A DNA stretch of 64,000 bases from CAVPDG01 sp963702535 (lineage in GTDB: Bacteria; Chloroflexota; Anaerolineae; Anaerolineales; UBA4823): assembly GCA_963702535.1 (NCBI GenBank), contig CAVPDG010000024.1:310001-374000 (forward strand), in the 5' to 3' direction. The notes below the pieces were generated by a model. That model was not told where the DNA came from, searched no databases, and saw only the letters and a list, made by a program, of their open reading frames with translations. Position numbers and translations under genes: made by a program. Below, piece by piece: positions 39,509 through 49,146 of this stretch (position 1 is the first letter of the stretch; each line of letters begins with the position of its first letter).

Positions 39509-40726
39509 TTATCCGGAGGCGAGCGAGCGACCGAACTGGCGGCGCTTCTCTTTGAGTAAGCGGCGGTCGACCTTCACATACTGGCCGCGGCGGCGGTCTT
39601 CGATGGCTTTTTCATAGACGGTGAGCATCTTTTCAGCCTGGATGCTGCAATCGAACTGGCGAGCTTTCTCGGCGGCGGCGGATCGCAGGCGGGCGCGCAG
39701 GGGGCTGTCTTCCAGCAGGCGCAGGATGGCGCGCGCCAGGGCGTCGCTGTCGTTATGGGTGAGCAGCCCCTGGACGCCCTCTTCGACAACATCCCGGCTG
39801 CCGGTGGCGCGCACGGCTGCCACGGGAAGCCCGGCTGCCATCGCTTCCATGGTGACTAAGCCTTGCGTCTCGGAGACGGAAGCGAAGCAGTAGATATCCC
39901 CGGCTTTGAGGTGGGCGGGGATGTCATCGAAAGGCACCAGACCGGTGATGATGACACGCTCGCGGATGCCGAGCTGTTCCATGTAGCTTTCCAGCTCGTG
40001 GCGCAGGGGACCATCGCCGATCATCAGCAGGCGCACGTCGTCGTATTTTTGGAAGACCGGCGCAACCGCTGCCAGCAGCGTCTTCCAGTTCTTTTCCATC
40101 GAGAGGCGACCGTTGGTGACGAGGACGCGCTTGAGCTCCAGCCCGTACTTGCGACGGATGGGGGCGCCATCCGCGTCCTGGTACGGCGCCAGGTTGATGC
40201 CGGTGGGGATGGTGGTCGATTTGTCGACGCCGCAGTAATTCGCCAGCATCTGGCGGATATTGTCGCTGGGGGTGACGACGTGCTGGCAGCGCTCAATATA
40301 ACGCGCCAGCAATTCGACCATCATACCCTGGATAAACACCTGGCTGAAGGGCAGCATGTAGCTGTATTGGGTGATGCGTGTGTGCAGGGTGAAAACCAGG
40401 GGAATATCGTGCTTCTCCGATTTTTCCACCGCCACCTGACCGAGAAGCACCGAGTGGTTGCTGTGGATCACATCGGGTTTGAGGGCGGGCAGCACCCAGT
40501 CGATGTAAGGCGAGACGGGCAGGGAGAACGAATAATCGTAGCGCGGGATCTCGATGCCCGGGTAGCGGAAGATGAACGGCTCGCGGTCTTCATAGCCACG
40601 CGTCTCCTGGGCGAAGACGAACACCTGGTGCCCCATCCGCGTGAGAGCATCCCGGAAGGTGCTGATCGAGCGCACAACGCCGTTGATATTGGGCTTGTAG
40701 GTATTGGTGAAGTGTGCGATATGCAT
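39509..40726 (-). CDS. GT4-family glycosyltransferase
   Basis: The intact 405-residue protein starts MHIAHFTNTYKPNINGVVRS, the usual GT4 start with the glycine-rich acceptor loop. VIHSNHSVLLGQVAVEKSEK and VFTLHTRITQYSYMLP follow in the acceptor domain. The donor domain has LVTNGRLSMEKNWKTLLAAV, RLLMIGDGPLRHELE and the E-x7-E motif (SVSETQGLVTMEAMAAGLPV). It resembles 1,2-diacylglycerol 3-glucosyltransferases and similar lipid or mannosyl transferases; it acts at the inner face of the membrane. The substrate is not settled by sequence. Confidence 0.9.
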   Translation of the reverse strand: MHIAHFTNTYKPNINGVVRSISTFRDALTRMGHQVFVFAQETRGYEDREPFIFRYPGIEIPRYDYSFSLPVSPYIDWVLPALKPDVIHSNHSVLLGQVAVEKSEKHDIPLVFTLHTRITQYSYMLPFSQVFIQGMMVELLARYIERCQHVVTPSDNIRQMLANYCGVDKSTTIPTGINLAPYQDADGAPIRRKYGLELKRVLVTNGRLSMEKNWKTLLAAVAPVFQKYDDVRLLMIGDGPLRHELESYMEQLGIRERVIITGLVPFDDIPAHLKAGDIYCFASVSETQGLVTMEAMAAGLPVAAVRATGSRDVVEEGVQGLLTHNDSDALARAILRLLEDSPLRARLRSAAAEKARQFDCSIQAEKMLTVYEKAIEDRRRGQYVKVDRRLLKEKRRQFGRSLASG

Positions 40727-40788
40727 AAGCAGTGGTAGTCTCTGAATTATAACTGCAAGTATAGCACTGGAAGCGGGGGAGATTCAGG

Positions 40789-41136
40789 CTATCCCGAAAC
40801 GTTGCTTTGACGCTTTTCTTGCTGGAGAGCAGCGATGTCGTACGAGCGGCGCAAGAGGGCGATGGCACGTGGGATGTCGGCAGCTTCTTTGAAGTAGAAG
40901 CTGACCCACCCGCTCTCTGACAGTAGGTGATGGGGCTGCGCTTGACCGGCGGCGACGATCTCTTCGCGCACCTTGACCGGGAAGGGAATATCCAGCAGGC
41001 TATCTCCGTGAATGTGTCCCAGCTCGCGCCTGCCCAGGCGGTACTCCACACCCCCAAAGCGGTGGGGTGCGACGCTGGCGCCATTCCAATCTAACACCGC
41101 GGCAGTAATTTGCGCTTGCGCACCCGGGAATGCCAT
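40789..41136 (-). CDS. Small luciferase-like/DUF5519-type protein
   Basis: The 115-residue protein has EYRLGRRELGHIHGDSLLDI followed by PFPVKVREEIVAAGQAQPHH and SGWVSFYFKEAADIPRAIAL. The pattern of a GHIHG motif, an AxxHH motif and a short C-terminal helix fits DUF5519. Function unknown. Its ATG shares one base with the stop of the LmbE-type gene upstream (TGATG), so the two are translationally coupled. Confidence 0.65.
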   Translation of the reverse strand: MAFPGAQAQITAAVLDWNGASVAPHRFGGVEYRLGRRELGHIHGDSLLDIPFPVKVREEIVAAGQAQPHHLLSESGWVSFYFKEAADIPRAIALLRRSYDIAALQQEKRQSNVSG

Positions 41137-41978
41137 CAGGAGAGCCCTTCGAAGAGGTCTGCCATCTTAAATCCGGGCGGCGAGGCGGGCCAGGCGAGGG
41201 CGAAGTGCTCTGTGCCCATCATACGCTTGACGGCGGGCTCGGGAAGGCGGCGGAAGAGGTTCTTGGGACCGAACTGGGTGCGGTGGCAGTTGAGCGCCTG
41301 CCACTTATCGTCCACAGTGGCGGAAACATCCAGCGTGACGGTGACCTGCTCGTCGGGCCAGCCGCGCTCCTCGAAGCTGGCGAACTGCTCCACGTCCTCG
41401 CCGGCAGCGGTGAGCTGCTGGCGCATCTCGTGGAAGAAGGAGCGTGGGATGGCGGTGTAGAAGAGGCGAGAAGCCTGCCAGGGCTGCTCTCCCTCGATTC
41501 CGGGGGGGTATGCCGGGTCGGCAGCGAGGTGGAAGGCGGAGACGGTATGCTTGTGGATGGCGATGTGGTCGGGGTGCCCGTAGCCGCCGTTGGGCTCGAA
41601 GGTGACCACCACGTCGGGGCGGATGCGGCGTATGGCGCTGACCAGCGAGCGCACCACTGCATCCGCAGGGGCGTTGATGAAGGCGCGTGGATCCTGGTTC
41701 TCCGGCGTGCCGACCATGCCGGAATCGCGGTAATCCAGGAAGAGCAGCTCGCGCACGCCCATGGTCTCGGCGGCGCAGCGCAGCTCCCCTTCGCGCACCT
41801 CGCCGAGCGTCTCGGGAGTGGCGAAGCTGGGATCGGAGATCTCGCCGACCTCGCCGCGCGTGGCGCAGATCAGGGCGACCTGCACGCCGGAAGCGGCGTA
41901 ATGCGCGAGCGAGCCGCCGGTGCCGAAGGCTTCATCATCGGGGTGGGCAAAAATGGCTAATAGGGTAGGTTTTTCCAT
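41136..41978 (-). CDS. LmbE/PIG-L-family zinc deacetylase
   Basis: It starts MEKPTLLAIFAHPDDEAFGT: the AHPDDE motif supplies two zinc ligands and the catalytic Asp. GYGHPDHIAIHKHTV gives the third ligand. Length is 280 residues. The family removes N-acetyl groups from GlcNAc conjugates, as in MshB (mycothiol), BshB (bacillithiol) or PIG-L. I used the ATG at 41978 because upstream codons are poor. The protein is cytoplasmic and intact. A glycosyltransferase gene follows two genes downstream, but not the MshA type by position alone. Confidence 0.9.
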   Translation of the reverse strand: MEKPTLLAIFAHPDDEAFGTGGSLAHYAASGVQVALICATRGEVGEISDPSFATPETLGEVREGELRCAAETMGVRELLFLDYRDSGMVGTPENQDPRAFINAPADAVVRSLVSAIRRIRPDVVVTFEPNGGYGHPDHIAIHKHTVSAFHLAADPAYPPGIEGEQPWQASRLFYTAIPRSFFHEMRQQLTAAGEDVEQFASFEERGWPDEQVTVTLDVSATVDDKWQALNCHRTQFGPKNLFRRLPEPAVKRMMGTEHFALAWPASPPGFKMADLFEGLS

Positions 41979-42041
41979 AGGTTTCAACTCTGAGAACGAG
42001 ATTGGGCTGAGGGAAATTATACCGTTATACTCTGAAATTAA

Positions 42042-42185
42042 ACAGGTGACAGTCACTTCGGGAGCACTCAAAAGTTGTTGTTGAATTCCGGTTTTTGGGG
42101 TTGCGAGCGGCTAGCCGCTCGCAACCCCAAAAACCGGTAACAACCTTTTAGTGCACCCGTCACTTCAAAAGTGACTGTCACCTGT
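42042..42185. repeat. 144-bp near-perfect palindrome (cruciform-forming repeat)
   Basis: The outer arms 42042-42058 and 42169-42185 are perfect 17-nt complements (ACAGGTGACAGTCACTT and its reverse complement). The core 42088-42137 is a perfect 50-bp palindrome with no spacer, starting CCGGTTTTTGGGG and centred on GCT/AGC. Between them the sequence is imperfectly complementary (GCACT/AGTGC; AGTTGTT/AACAACC). It has no terminal T-run. It fills most of the gap between the LmbE and YceI genes. Confidence 0.92.
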
Positions 42186-42206
42186 ACTCGGGGAGGAGAG
42201 ATTGGA

Positions 42207-42747
42207 TTAAGCCGGTACGGCAGCTTCTTCCTTGATGATCTCAACTTCGACGTTGATGTTGATGGCATCGCCGACGAGCATGCCGCCGGTCTCGAGGGCG
42301 ACGTTCCAGGTGAGTTCCCAATCCTTGCGGTTGATCTTGGTGCTGGCGCTGAAGCCGGCGGCGGTGGCGCCCCAGGGGCTCTTGGAAATGCCGTTGAAGG
42401 TGACATCCAGGACGACTTCACGGGTGATCTCGCGGATGGTCAGGTCGCCGTAGATGCGCCCGTTCTCGGCATCCACCTGCTCGATGCGCTTGCTCTTGAA
42501 TGCCAGGTAGGGATAGGCATCGGCGTTGAGGAAATCGGGCGAACGCAGGTGACCATCGCGCTGCGGGTCACGCGTGCTGATGCTGGCGGCCTCGATCTGC
42601 ACGTCGACGGTGGAGAGGCTGGGGTTGGCTTCGTTGAAGTCTACCGTACCGGTGAACTTCTCGAAATCGGCCGCGCACGGTCGAGATCATCATATGGCGG
42701 ACGCTGAAGGTGACTTCTGAATGGGATGGATCGATTTTCCAGGACAT
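42207..42747 (-). CDS. YceI-family lipid-binding protein, one frameshift
   Basis: AAGGAGAAACC precedes MSWKIDPSHSEVTFSVRHMM, the classical YceI start. A single base is inserted near 42675, after which FEKFTGTVDFNEANPSLSTV, RDGHLRSPDFLNADAYPYLA and WGATAAGFSASTKINRKDWE follow. About 178 residues, lacking a signal peptide, so cytoplasmic in contrast to E. coli YceI. The beta-barrel fold binds polyprenoid or similar lipids. It is next to a MarR regulator gene, which may control it. Confidence 0.88.
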
Positions 42748-42874
42748 GACGGTTTCTCCTTGTTTTTTGTTGTGGTTGGTTTAGAGCGCCAATGGCGCTC
42801 GGATTAATGATTTGAACTGATATCTTATCATATACGATTGCTTAACATTAAACGAATTGAATAAAAAAATGCGA

Positions 42875-43333
42875 CTATGCCTGCGCGGCTTTGCCCTGCC
42901 CGAGCTTGCGGCACAGGCTGCCGAGCGTCTCCTGCTCCTGGGGAGACAGGATGGACATCTCCTCGGTAATGGCTGAAACCTGCTTGGGAAAGATCTCCCC
43001 GATGAGCCGGCGACCCTCTTCGGTGAGCTCCACCTGGATCTTGCGCCGGTCTTCCAGGTCGCGCATGCGGCGCACCCATCCGTGCTTCTCCAGGTTGTCG
43101 ATGACCATGGTCAGGTTGCCGGAGCTCCTGAGGATCTTGGCTGCGAGCTGGTTCTGGCACATGCTGCCCAGGTGGTAGAGCGTCTCCAGCACCCCGAACT
43201 GGCTCTCGGTCAGGTCGCCCAGCGTGCCGCGCTGCGAGAGGCGGCTGCCCAGCAACTCCACGGAGCGGGTGAGCTTGATGAAGGTATTGAGCGCCAGGGT
43301 TTCCTGGGGGGGACCGGAGTAGTGGGTTGGCAT
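42875..43333 (-). CDS. MarR-family transcriptional regulator
   Basis: The intact 152-residue protein has the winged-helix fold of MarR: LTESQFGVLETLYHLGSMCQ, AAKILRSSGNLTMVIDNLEK (recognition helix) and WVRRMRDLEDRRKIQVELTE (wing with the DxRxxxV-like motif), then dimerisation helices. It resembles OhrR/MhqR-like regulators; no conserved peroxide cysteine near the N-terminus is seen (cysteines are at SMCQNQ and LCRK). Palindromes just upstream of its start are likely operators, and the YceI gene downstream is a probable target. Confidence 0.9.
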   Translation of the reverse strand: MPTHYSGPPQETLALNTFIKLTRSVELLGSRLSQRGTLGDLTESQFGVLETLYHLGSMCQNQLAAKILRSSGNLTMVIDNLEKHGWVRRMRDLEDRRKIQVELTEEGRRLIGEIFPKQVSAITEEMSILSPQEQETLGSLCRKLGQGKAAQA

Positions 43334-43345
43334 AATCGTCTCTAC

Positions 43346-43374
43346 ATCAAATCGTTTGATATTGAAATAATATC
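43346..43374. promoter_or_regulatory. Overlapping palindromes upstream of the MarR gene
   Basis: ATCAAATCGTTTGAT (43346-43360) and GATATT-GAAAT-AATATC (43358-43374) are perfect inverted repeats that share three bases. They lie 13-41 nt upstream of the ATG. This is typical of a MarR autoregulatory operator. TGATATCTTATCATA near 42818 in the YceI promoter is a related AT-rich half site. Confidence 0.65.
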
Positions 43375-43410
43375 AGGGGAGGGGCGATTTGTCAAGGGTT
43401 TTTTACGAAT

Positions 43411-44782
43411 TTATCCGAGCAATTTCCGGGCTGTTTCGAGTTGCTCCTGCACCGCCTGCGGCGCTGTGCCGCCAATGGCGCTACGCCTGCGGGTAGACCG
43501 CTCAGGGTCGAAGATGCGCTGTACATCGGCGCCGAAATCGCCCAGGGAGCGCCAATCTTCCATGCTGAGCTGGTCGAGGGGTACGCCTTTGCTGGCTGCC
43601 AGGCGCACGGCGCCTCCGGCGGCGCTGTGCGCCTCGCGGAAGGGCATGCCACGCTCCACCAGCTCATCCGCCAGGTCGGTGGCGAGCATGGATGCGTCGA
43701 TAGCAGCGCTCATGCGCTCCGGCTTGACCGCCAGCGTCTCGAGAGCGCCCGCCAGGACGGGCAGGAGCTGCAGCAGGGTATCGGTGGCGCTGAAGACGGG
43801 TACCTTATCCTCTTGTAAATCCTTGTCGTATGCCGAGGGCAAACCCTTGAGCGTGGCGAGCAAGCCCGCCAGCCAGCCGATCAGCGCGCCGGATTTGCCG
43901 CGCGCCAGCTCGAAGACATCCGGGTTCTTCTTCTGCGGCATCAGGCTACTACCGGTGGCGTAAGCATCCGACAGCTCGAAGAAGCCGAACTCGGCAGTCG
44001 TGAAGAGCACCACGGCTTCCGCCAGGCGGCTGAGGTGGACGCCCGCCAGGGCGCAAATAAACAGGTACTCGGCGGCGAAATCGCGGTCGGAGACGGCGTC
44101 CAGGCTATTCTCGGAAGGACGGTCGAAGCCGAGGGAATGCGCCAGGGCGATACGGTCGACCGGGAAGGCTGTGCCCGCCAGGGCGCCGCTGCCCAGGGGC
44201 AGTACCGCCAGGCGCGGGCTTAAGGTCTGCCAGGCGCTGGCGGTCGCGCTGCAGGGACCAGAAGTGGGAGAGCCACCAATGGGATAGCAGGATGGGCTGG
44301 GCGCGCTGGAGATGCGTATAGCCGGGCATGAGCGTATCCATATCCGTCTCGGCGCGCTGCAGCAGCGCGGCTTGCAGGCCGCGCAGGGCGGCATCCAGCG
44401 CGGGAAGGGCTTGCAGCAGCCACAGGCGGAAATCTGTAGCCACCTGGTCGTTGCGGCTGCGCCCGGTATGCAGCTTACCCGCCAGGGGACCGATGATCTC
44501 GCCCAGGCGGCGCTCCACGGCGGTATGGATGTCTTCATCCGATTCGACGAACGTGAAGCTCCCGTTCTCAAACTCCCCGCGGATGGCTTGCAAGCCGGAA
44601 TGGATTGCAGCGGCTTCGTCGCCGGTCAAGATGCCGGCTTTGCACAGCGCTTCCGCCCAGGCGAGCGAGCCGGCAACATCCTGCAGTGCCAGGCGCTGGT
44701 CGAACGGCAGGGAGGCGTTGAGCGCCCAGGCGCCGGGATCGAGCTTGCCGCTGAAGCGGCTGCCCCAGAGAGTCATATCCAT
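43411..44782 (-). CDS. argH: Argininosuccinate lyase, one frameshift
   Basis: It starts MDMTLWGSRFSGKLDPGAWA. The first part includes EDIHTAVERRLGEIIGPLAG and KLHTGRSRNDQVATDFRLWL, family landmarks, plus the TPGYTHLQRAQP-like MPGYTHLQRAQPILLSHW with the catalytic His. A frame change near 44225 joins LPLGSGALAGTAFPVDRIAL. The fumarase/aspartase signature GSSLMPQKKNPDVFELARGK is intact. About 460 residues. It splits argininosuccinate into arginine and fumarate, the last step of arginine synthesis, and lies directly downstream of argG. Confidence 0.93.
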
Positions 44783-44805
44783 CTCCTTCTAAATTCCCGA
44801 AAACA

Positions 44806-44842
44806 TGGGATGCAGTGCGGGCGCAGCCCCCACTGCATCCCA
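44806..44842 (-). terminator. Hairpin between argG and argH
   Basis: TGGGATGCAGTG (44806-44817) and CACTGCATCCCA (44831-44842) form a perfect 12-bp stem. On the minus strand it is followed by TGTTTTCGG, a weak T-run. It could partly terminate after argG, so that argH is read less, or stabilise the argG message. Confidence 0.5.
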
Positions 44843-44869
44843 TCTTGCGGTGTTCACTTGTACCAACAC

Positions 44870-46141
<1,272 letters not shown>

Positions 46142-46185
46142 TTTCTCTCCTCTTCGATCTCTCACTGCTGGATGGGGATAAATAA

Positions 46186-46213
46186 AGACAGCCCTCTGAG
46201 AAGAGGGCTGTCT
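46186..46213 (-). terminator. Terminator hairpin in the argG leader (putative attenuator)
   Basis: AGACAGCCCTCT (46186-46197) and AGAGGGCTGTCT (46202-46213) form a perfect 12-bp stem with a 4-nt loop. Read on the minus strand it is followed by TTTATTTAT. It lies between the leader ORF stop (46234) and the argG start (46141), so read-through is needed for argG transcription. Confidence 0.8.
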
Positions 46214-46233
46214 GGGTGGACTCGATCGGCTGA

Positions 46234-46335
46234 TCAGGCTGATGTCCGCCGTCCCGCGCAAGGAACGACCCGGTCTTCTCGGGGAGAAGCAGGCAGCTTA
46301 CGACGGGAGCGGAGGACGCCGTACTGGAGAGCCAT
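46234..46335 (-). CDS. Arg-rich 33-residue leader ORF upstream of argG
   Basis: An ATG only a few bases after the predicted transcript start begins MALQYGVLRSRRKLPASPRE and ends with a stop 20 nt before the terminator hairpin. Seven of 33 codons are Arg, in clusters (RSRR, RED-R, GRR). Position and composition suggest a leader peptide whose translation reads arginyl-tRNA supply and controls the hairpin. Being nearly leaderless, it has no room for a Shine-Dalgarno site. GC-rich random ORFs are also rich in Arg, so this needs a comparative test. Confidence 0.45.
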   Translation of the reverse strand: MALQYGVLRSRRKLPASPREDRVVPCAGRRTSA

Positions 46336-46345
46336 AATGGGCGGT

Positions 46346-46374
46346 ATTCTAACAGCCAGGGCGGGATGTGTCAA
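46346..46374 (-). promoter_or_regulatory. Consensus-like promoter for the argGH unit
   Basis: On the minus strand TTGACA (46374-46369) and TAGAAT (46351-46346) are separated by 17 bp. The start of transcription would be near 46339, at the beginning of the leader ORF. Confidence 0.78.
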
Positions 46375-46520
46375 GCTGGATGAGTAATCGATTAGAATAT
46401 TTCTTAACGGCTCACGAGACAGGAACGAGCGCGCTGGCTGTGGCGTTAACAACCCGATGAAAGCAAATCCCCATCGGAATATTCCCCGGGCAGGAGAAGC
46501 CCAGGGGAGAAGGAGTTCGA

Positions 46521-47989
46521 ATGAAGAAATCGTTTTACCTGAAGAGTGGAATATTGGCAGCCCTGGCAACCTTGCTGCTGGCTGCATGCGCCAGCGCCCC
46601 ATTAGAGCCGGCGCAGCCTGAAGCGCCCCCGGCGAAGACCGAGGCAGCCGGGATGGAGAAGACGCTGTTTGTGGGACCTGCGCTGGTGGATTGCACCGGC
46701 GTGGCGCCGCAGAAATGCATGACGGTAATGGAAGACCCGGCGAAGGGCTACCAGCTCTTCTATGGGAGCATCGATGGCTTCGACTTCCAGGAAGGGTACG
46801 AGTACGAGCTGGTGGTGCGCGTGGAGACGGTCGAGAACCCGCCGGCAGATGCCTCTAACCTCAAGTACAGCCTGGTCAAAGTTGTCAGCAAGACACAGGC
46901 GGGACCAACCGCCAACCCGGAGGTGAGCATGCCTACCCAGATTTACAAGCTTGACTGGTACCTGAACGACCAGGGCGAGAAGACCGCCGTGCTGCCCGGA
47001 ACGGAGATTACCCTGACATTCGATGACGGTCGCATCGCCGGATAAATCGGGCTGCAACCAGTACGGCGGAGGGGTCGAGATCGACGGCAACTCGATTAAA
47101 GTCGGTGCGTTGATGTCGACCATGATGGCTTGCGAAGAGGCTGTCATGCGCCAGGAGCAAGCTTACCTTGCCGCGCTGGGCGAGGCGGCGACCTTCGAGG
47201 CGACTGACGAGGCGCTGACCTTTGCCAACGCGCAGGGACAGATGACGCTCTCCTTCTCGACGCTGCAGCCGGCGCCGCTGGTAGGCACTTCCTGGAGCCT
47301 GACCGCGTACAACAACGGCAAGCAGGCGCTGGTATCCGTGCTGGACGGCACGCTCATCAATGCTCACTTCAGCGAGGATGGCAGGCTGAGCGGGTCGGCG
47401 GGCTGTAACAACTACACCACCACCTACGAGCTGAACGGCGACCAGATGAGCATCGGTCCAGCCGCGGCGACGCGCAAGTATTGCGGCGAGACAGGCGTGA
47501 TGGAGCAGGAAGCGGCGTACCTGGCGGCGCTGGCGGAGGTCGCCAGTTACAAGATCGCCGGCGAAGTGCTGACCCTGTACGACGCCGCTGGGACGACATA
47601 CCCTGACCTACAAAGCCAGCCAGCCGGTCGACCTTTCGAGCAGTGACTGGAGCCTGATCAACTTCAACAACGGCAAGGATGCCATTGTATCGGTAATCGT
47701 CGATACCAGCATCACGGCAAGCTTCGGGACGGATGGCAAGCTGAGCGGGCTCTCGGGCTGCAACACCTACAACGCCGATTACACCGTGGACGGCGAGAAG
47801 ATCAGCATCGGACCGGCGATGACGACGCGCATGTTCTGCGCCGGCGATGGCGTGATGGAGCAGGAGATGGCTTACCTGCAGGCGCTGGAGAAAGCCGCCA
47901 CGTTCAAGATCGAAGGGGAGATGCTGACTCTGTTCGACGCCCAGGGGTTGATCCTGGCGACGTACCAGGCGGCAGACGCTATCCGGTAA
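46521..47989 (+). CDS. Lipoprotein with a DUF4377-like and three META-like domains, two frameshifts
   Basis: The start MKKSFYLKSGILAALATLLL followed by AACASAP is a lipoprotein signal with the cysteine at about residue 23. Residues 45-120 (KTLFVGPALVDCTGVAPQKC) fit DUF4377. Three META (HslJ-like) repeats follow, each with a GC-N-Y/T motif: SGCNQYGGGVEIDGNSIKVG, GSAGCNNYTTTYELNGDQMS and LSGCNTYNADYTVDGEKISI, each ending in an M/T-C-E/G-x-VM-xQE-xAYL block. Frame changes near 47035 and 47600 separate the parts. About 488 residues. It is a surface protein of a heat-shock/envelope-stress-related fold; the exact role is not known. Confidence 0.8.
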
Positions 47990-48014
47990 ACTGAAGTATC
48001 TTGAAGGAACGCAG

Positions 48015-48052
48015 GCGCTACGTGGGCTTTCATACCGTAGCGCTTGTTTATT
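48015..48052 (+). terminator. Intrinsic terminator after the META lipoprotein
   Basis: GCGCTACG (48015-48022) pairs with CGTAGCGC (48036-48043), followed by TTGTTTATTT. It lies 26 nt after the stop codon at 47989. Confidence 0.78.
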
Positions 48053-48188
48053 TAACGCTCCATCAGGGATTTGGATCGTGCGAAGAATCTTTGAGTGCAG
48101 CATGCGGCATCGCCATACGCCGCATTCAAAGTTTCTTCTCACCGTGGACATTCGGGGGGATTCGTAAAAAACTCATCGAATATTAAGT

Positions 48189-48208
48189 ATACACTTACGT
48201 AAGTGTAT
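48189..48208. promoter_or_regulatory. 20-bp perfect palindrome, ArsR-type operator
   Basis: ATACACTTACGTAAGTGTAT is a perfect palindrome 15 nt upstream of the ArsR-family start. Its position and symmetry are those of an ArsR/SmtB autoregulatory operator. Confidence 0.78.
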
Positions 48209-48222
48209 GCTAAAATAAGTCC

Positions 48223-48555
48223 ATGAGCGATGCAGCTTACTACGCCATAGCCGAACCTCGCCGCAGGGAGATATTGCGGCTGATCCAGGAGAAAGAGCTG
48301 ACCGCAGGCGACATCGCGGCGCATTTTGAAGTCACCCGACCGGCGATCTCGCAACATTTGCGCATCCTGGCTGATGCGCAGCTGGTGACGATGCGCCAGG
48401 CGGGGACGCGGCGTTACTACCGGGCGCGGCCTGAAGGACTGGAAGATGTGCGGGAGTTTTTGGATGCATTTTGGAGCTCCGGGCTGGAGCGCCTGAAACA
48501 GCTAGCAGAAGCAGAGGAGAGGGGTTTCGATGAGCACGGCTTCAGCAAACACTGA
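48223..48555 (+). CDS. ArsR-family transcriptional regulator
   Basis: The 110-residue protein starts MSDAAYYAIAEPRRREILRL and has GDIAAHFEVTRPAISQHLRI as the recognition helix, then LVTMRQAGTRRYYRARPEGL as the wing. There are no cysteines for metal binding, so it belongs to the metal-independent group that pairs with SRPBCC proteins. It overlaps the next gene by 26 nt. It should autorepress through the palindrome just upstream. Confidence 0.92.
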   Translation: MSDAAYYAIAEPRRREILRLIQEKELTAGDIAAHFEVTRPAISQHLRILADAQLVTMRQAGTRRYYRARPEGLEDVREFLDAFWSSGLERLKQLAEAEERGFDEHGFSKH

Positions 48556-48982
48556 TCTATTGGAACACGCAATCTTGATCCAGGCCAGGCGTGAGACCGT
48601 ATTTCCCTATTTCACGGATGCGGATAAGCTCAGCCGCTGGAAGGGAGTTCGAGCTACGCTGGACGCCCGTCCGGGCGGCATCTACAGGGTGGAGATCGAC
48701 GCCAACAACATCGTGCGTGGGACTTACCTGGAAGTGACCCCATACGAGCGCATTGTCTTCACCTGGGGTTGGGAAGGCGAGAACAGCCCCTTGCCGCCAG
48801 GCGCCAGTGTCGTGGAGGTAACCTTCAGTGAGGAGGGTGGGGGTACGCGCGTGCGCCTACGCCACAAAGGGCTGCCGCCGCCGCTGCGTGCCGTGCACGC
48901 CGATGGCTGGGAACATTTCTTACCCCGTCTAGCCGCTGAGGCAGAAGGACGCTCGCAGGAGACAGACACATGGGCGATGTGA
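48530..48982 (+). CDS. SRPBCC/AHSA1-like ligand-binding protein
   Basis: The 150-residue protein has ILIQARRETVFPYFTDADKL and SRWKGVRATLDARPGGIYRV, the AHSA1-type START fold, then ERIVFTWGWEG and VEVTFSEEGGGTRVRLRHKG. ArsR-SRPBCC gene pairs are widespread and the protein probably binds a hydrophobic ligand or acts with the regulator. The gene overlaps arsR-like 48223-48555, so the two are translationally coupled. It is intact. Confidence 0.9.
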   Translation: MSTASANTDLLEHAILIQARRETVFPYFTDADKLSRWKGVRATLDARPGGIYRVEIDANNIVRGTYLEVTPYERIVFTWGWEGENSPLPPGASVVEVTFSEEGGGTRVRLRHKGLPPPLRAVHADGWEHFLPRLAAEAEGRSQETDTWAM

Positions 48983-49146
48983 TCAATATCGCATAAGAGC
49001 GCCTGTAAATTCGTCCCTTTACAAATCAAGGAGGTGGTTGCAGCCACAGAAATGTCGACAGGTCTCTCTAAACCAGGCTTTGAAGGCAAGTTATCGCTGG
49101 TTTTACCGGTAACCAATTCGAGTTGTTCACCATTGGAGGTATTAAA

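Noticed and set aside
39863..40738. Plus-strand 291-codon open frame opposite the GT4 gene
   Set aside because: The minus-strand frame is an intact, clearly recognisable glycosyltransferase; the plus frame has no motif.
46200..46335. T-box riboswitch in the argG leader
   Set aside because: No convincing T-box core (GGGTGGNACCGCG) or Stem I specifier loop is present in the right orientation; a GGGTGG near 46214 is on the wrong strand.
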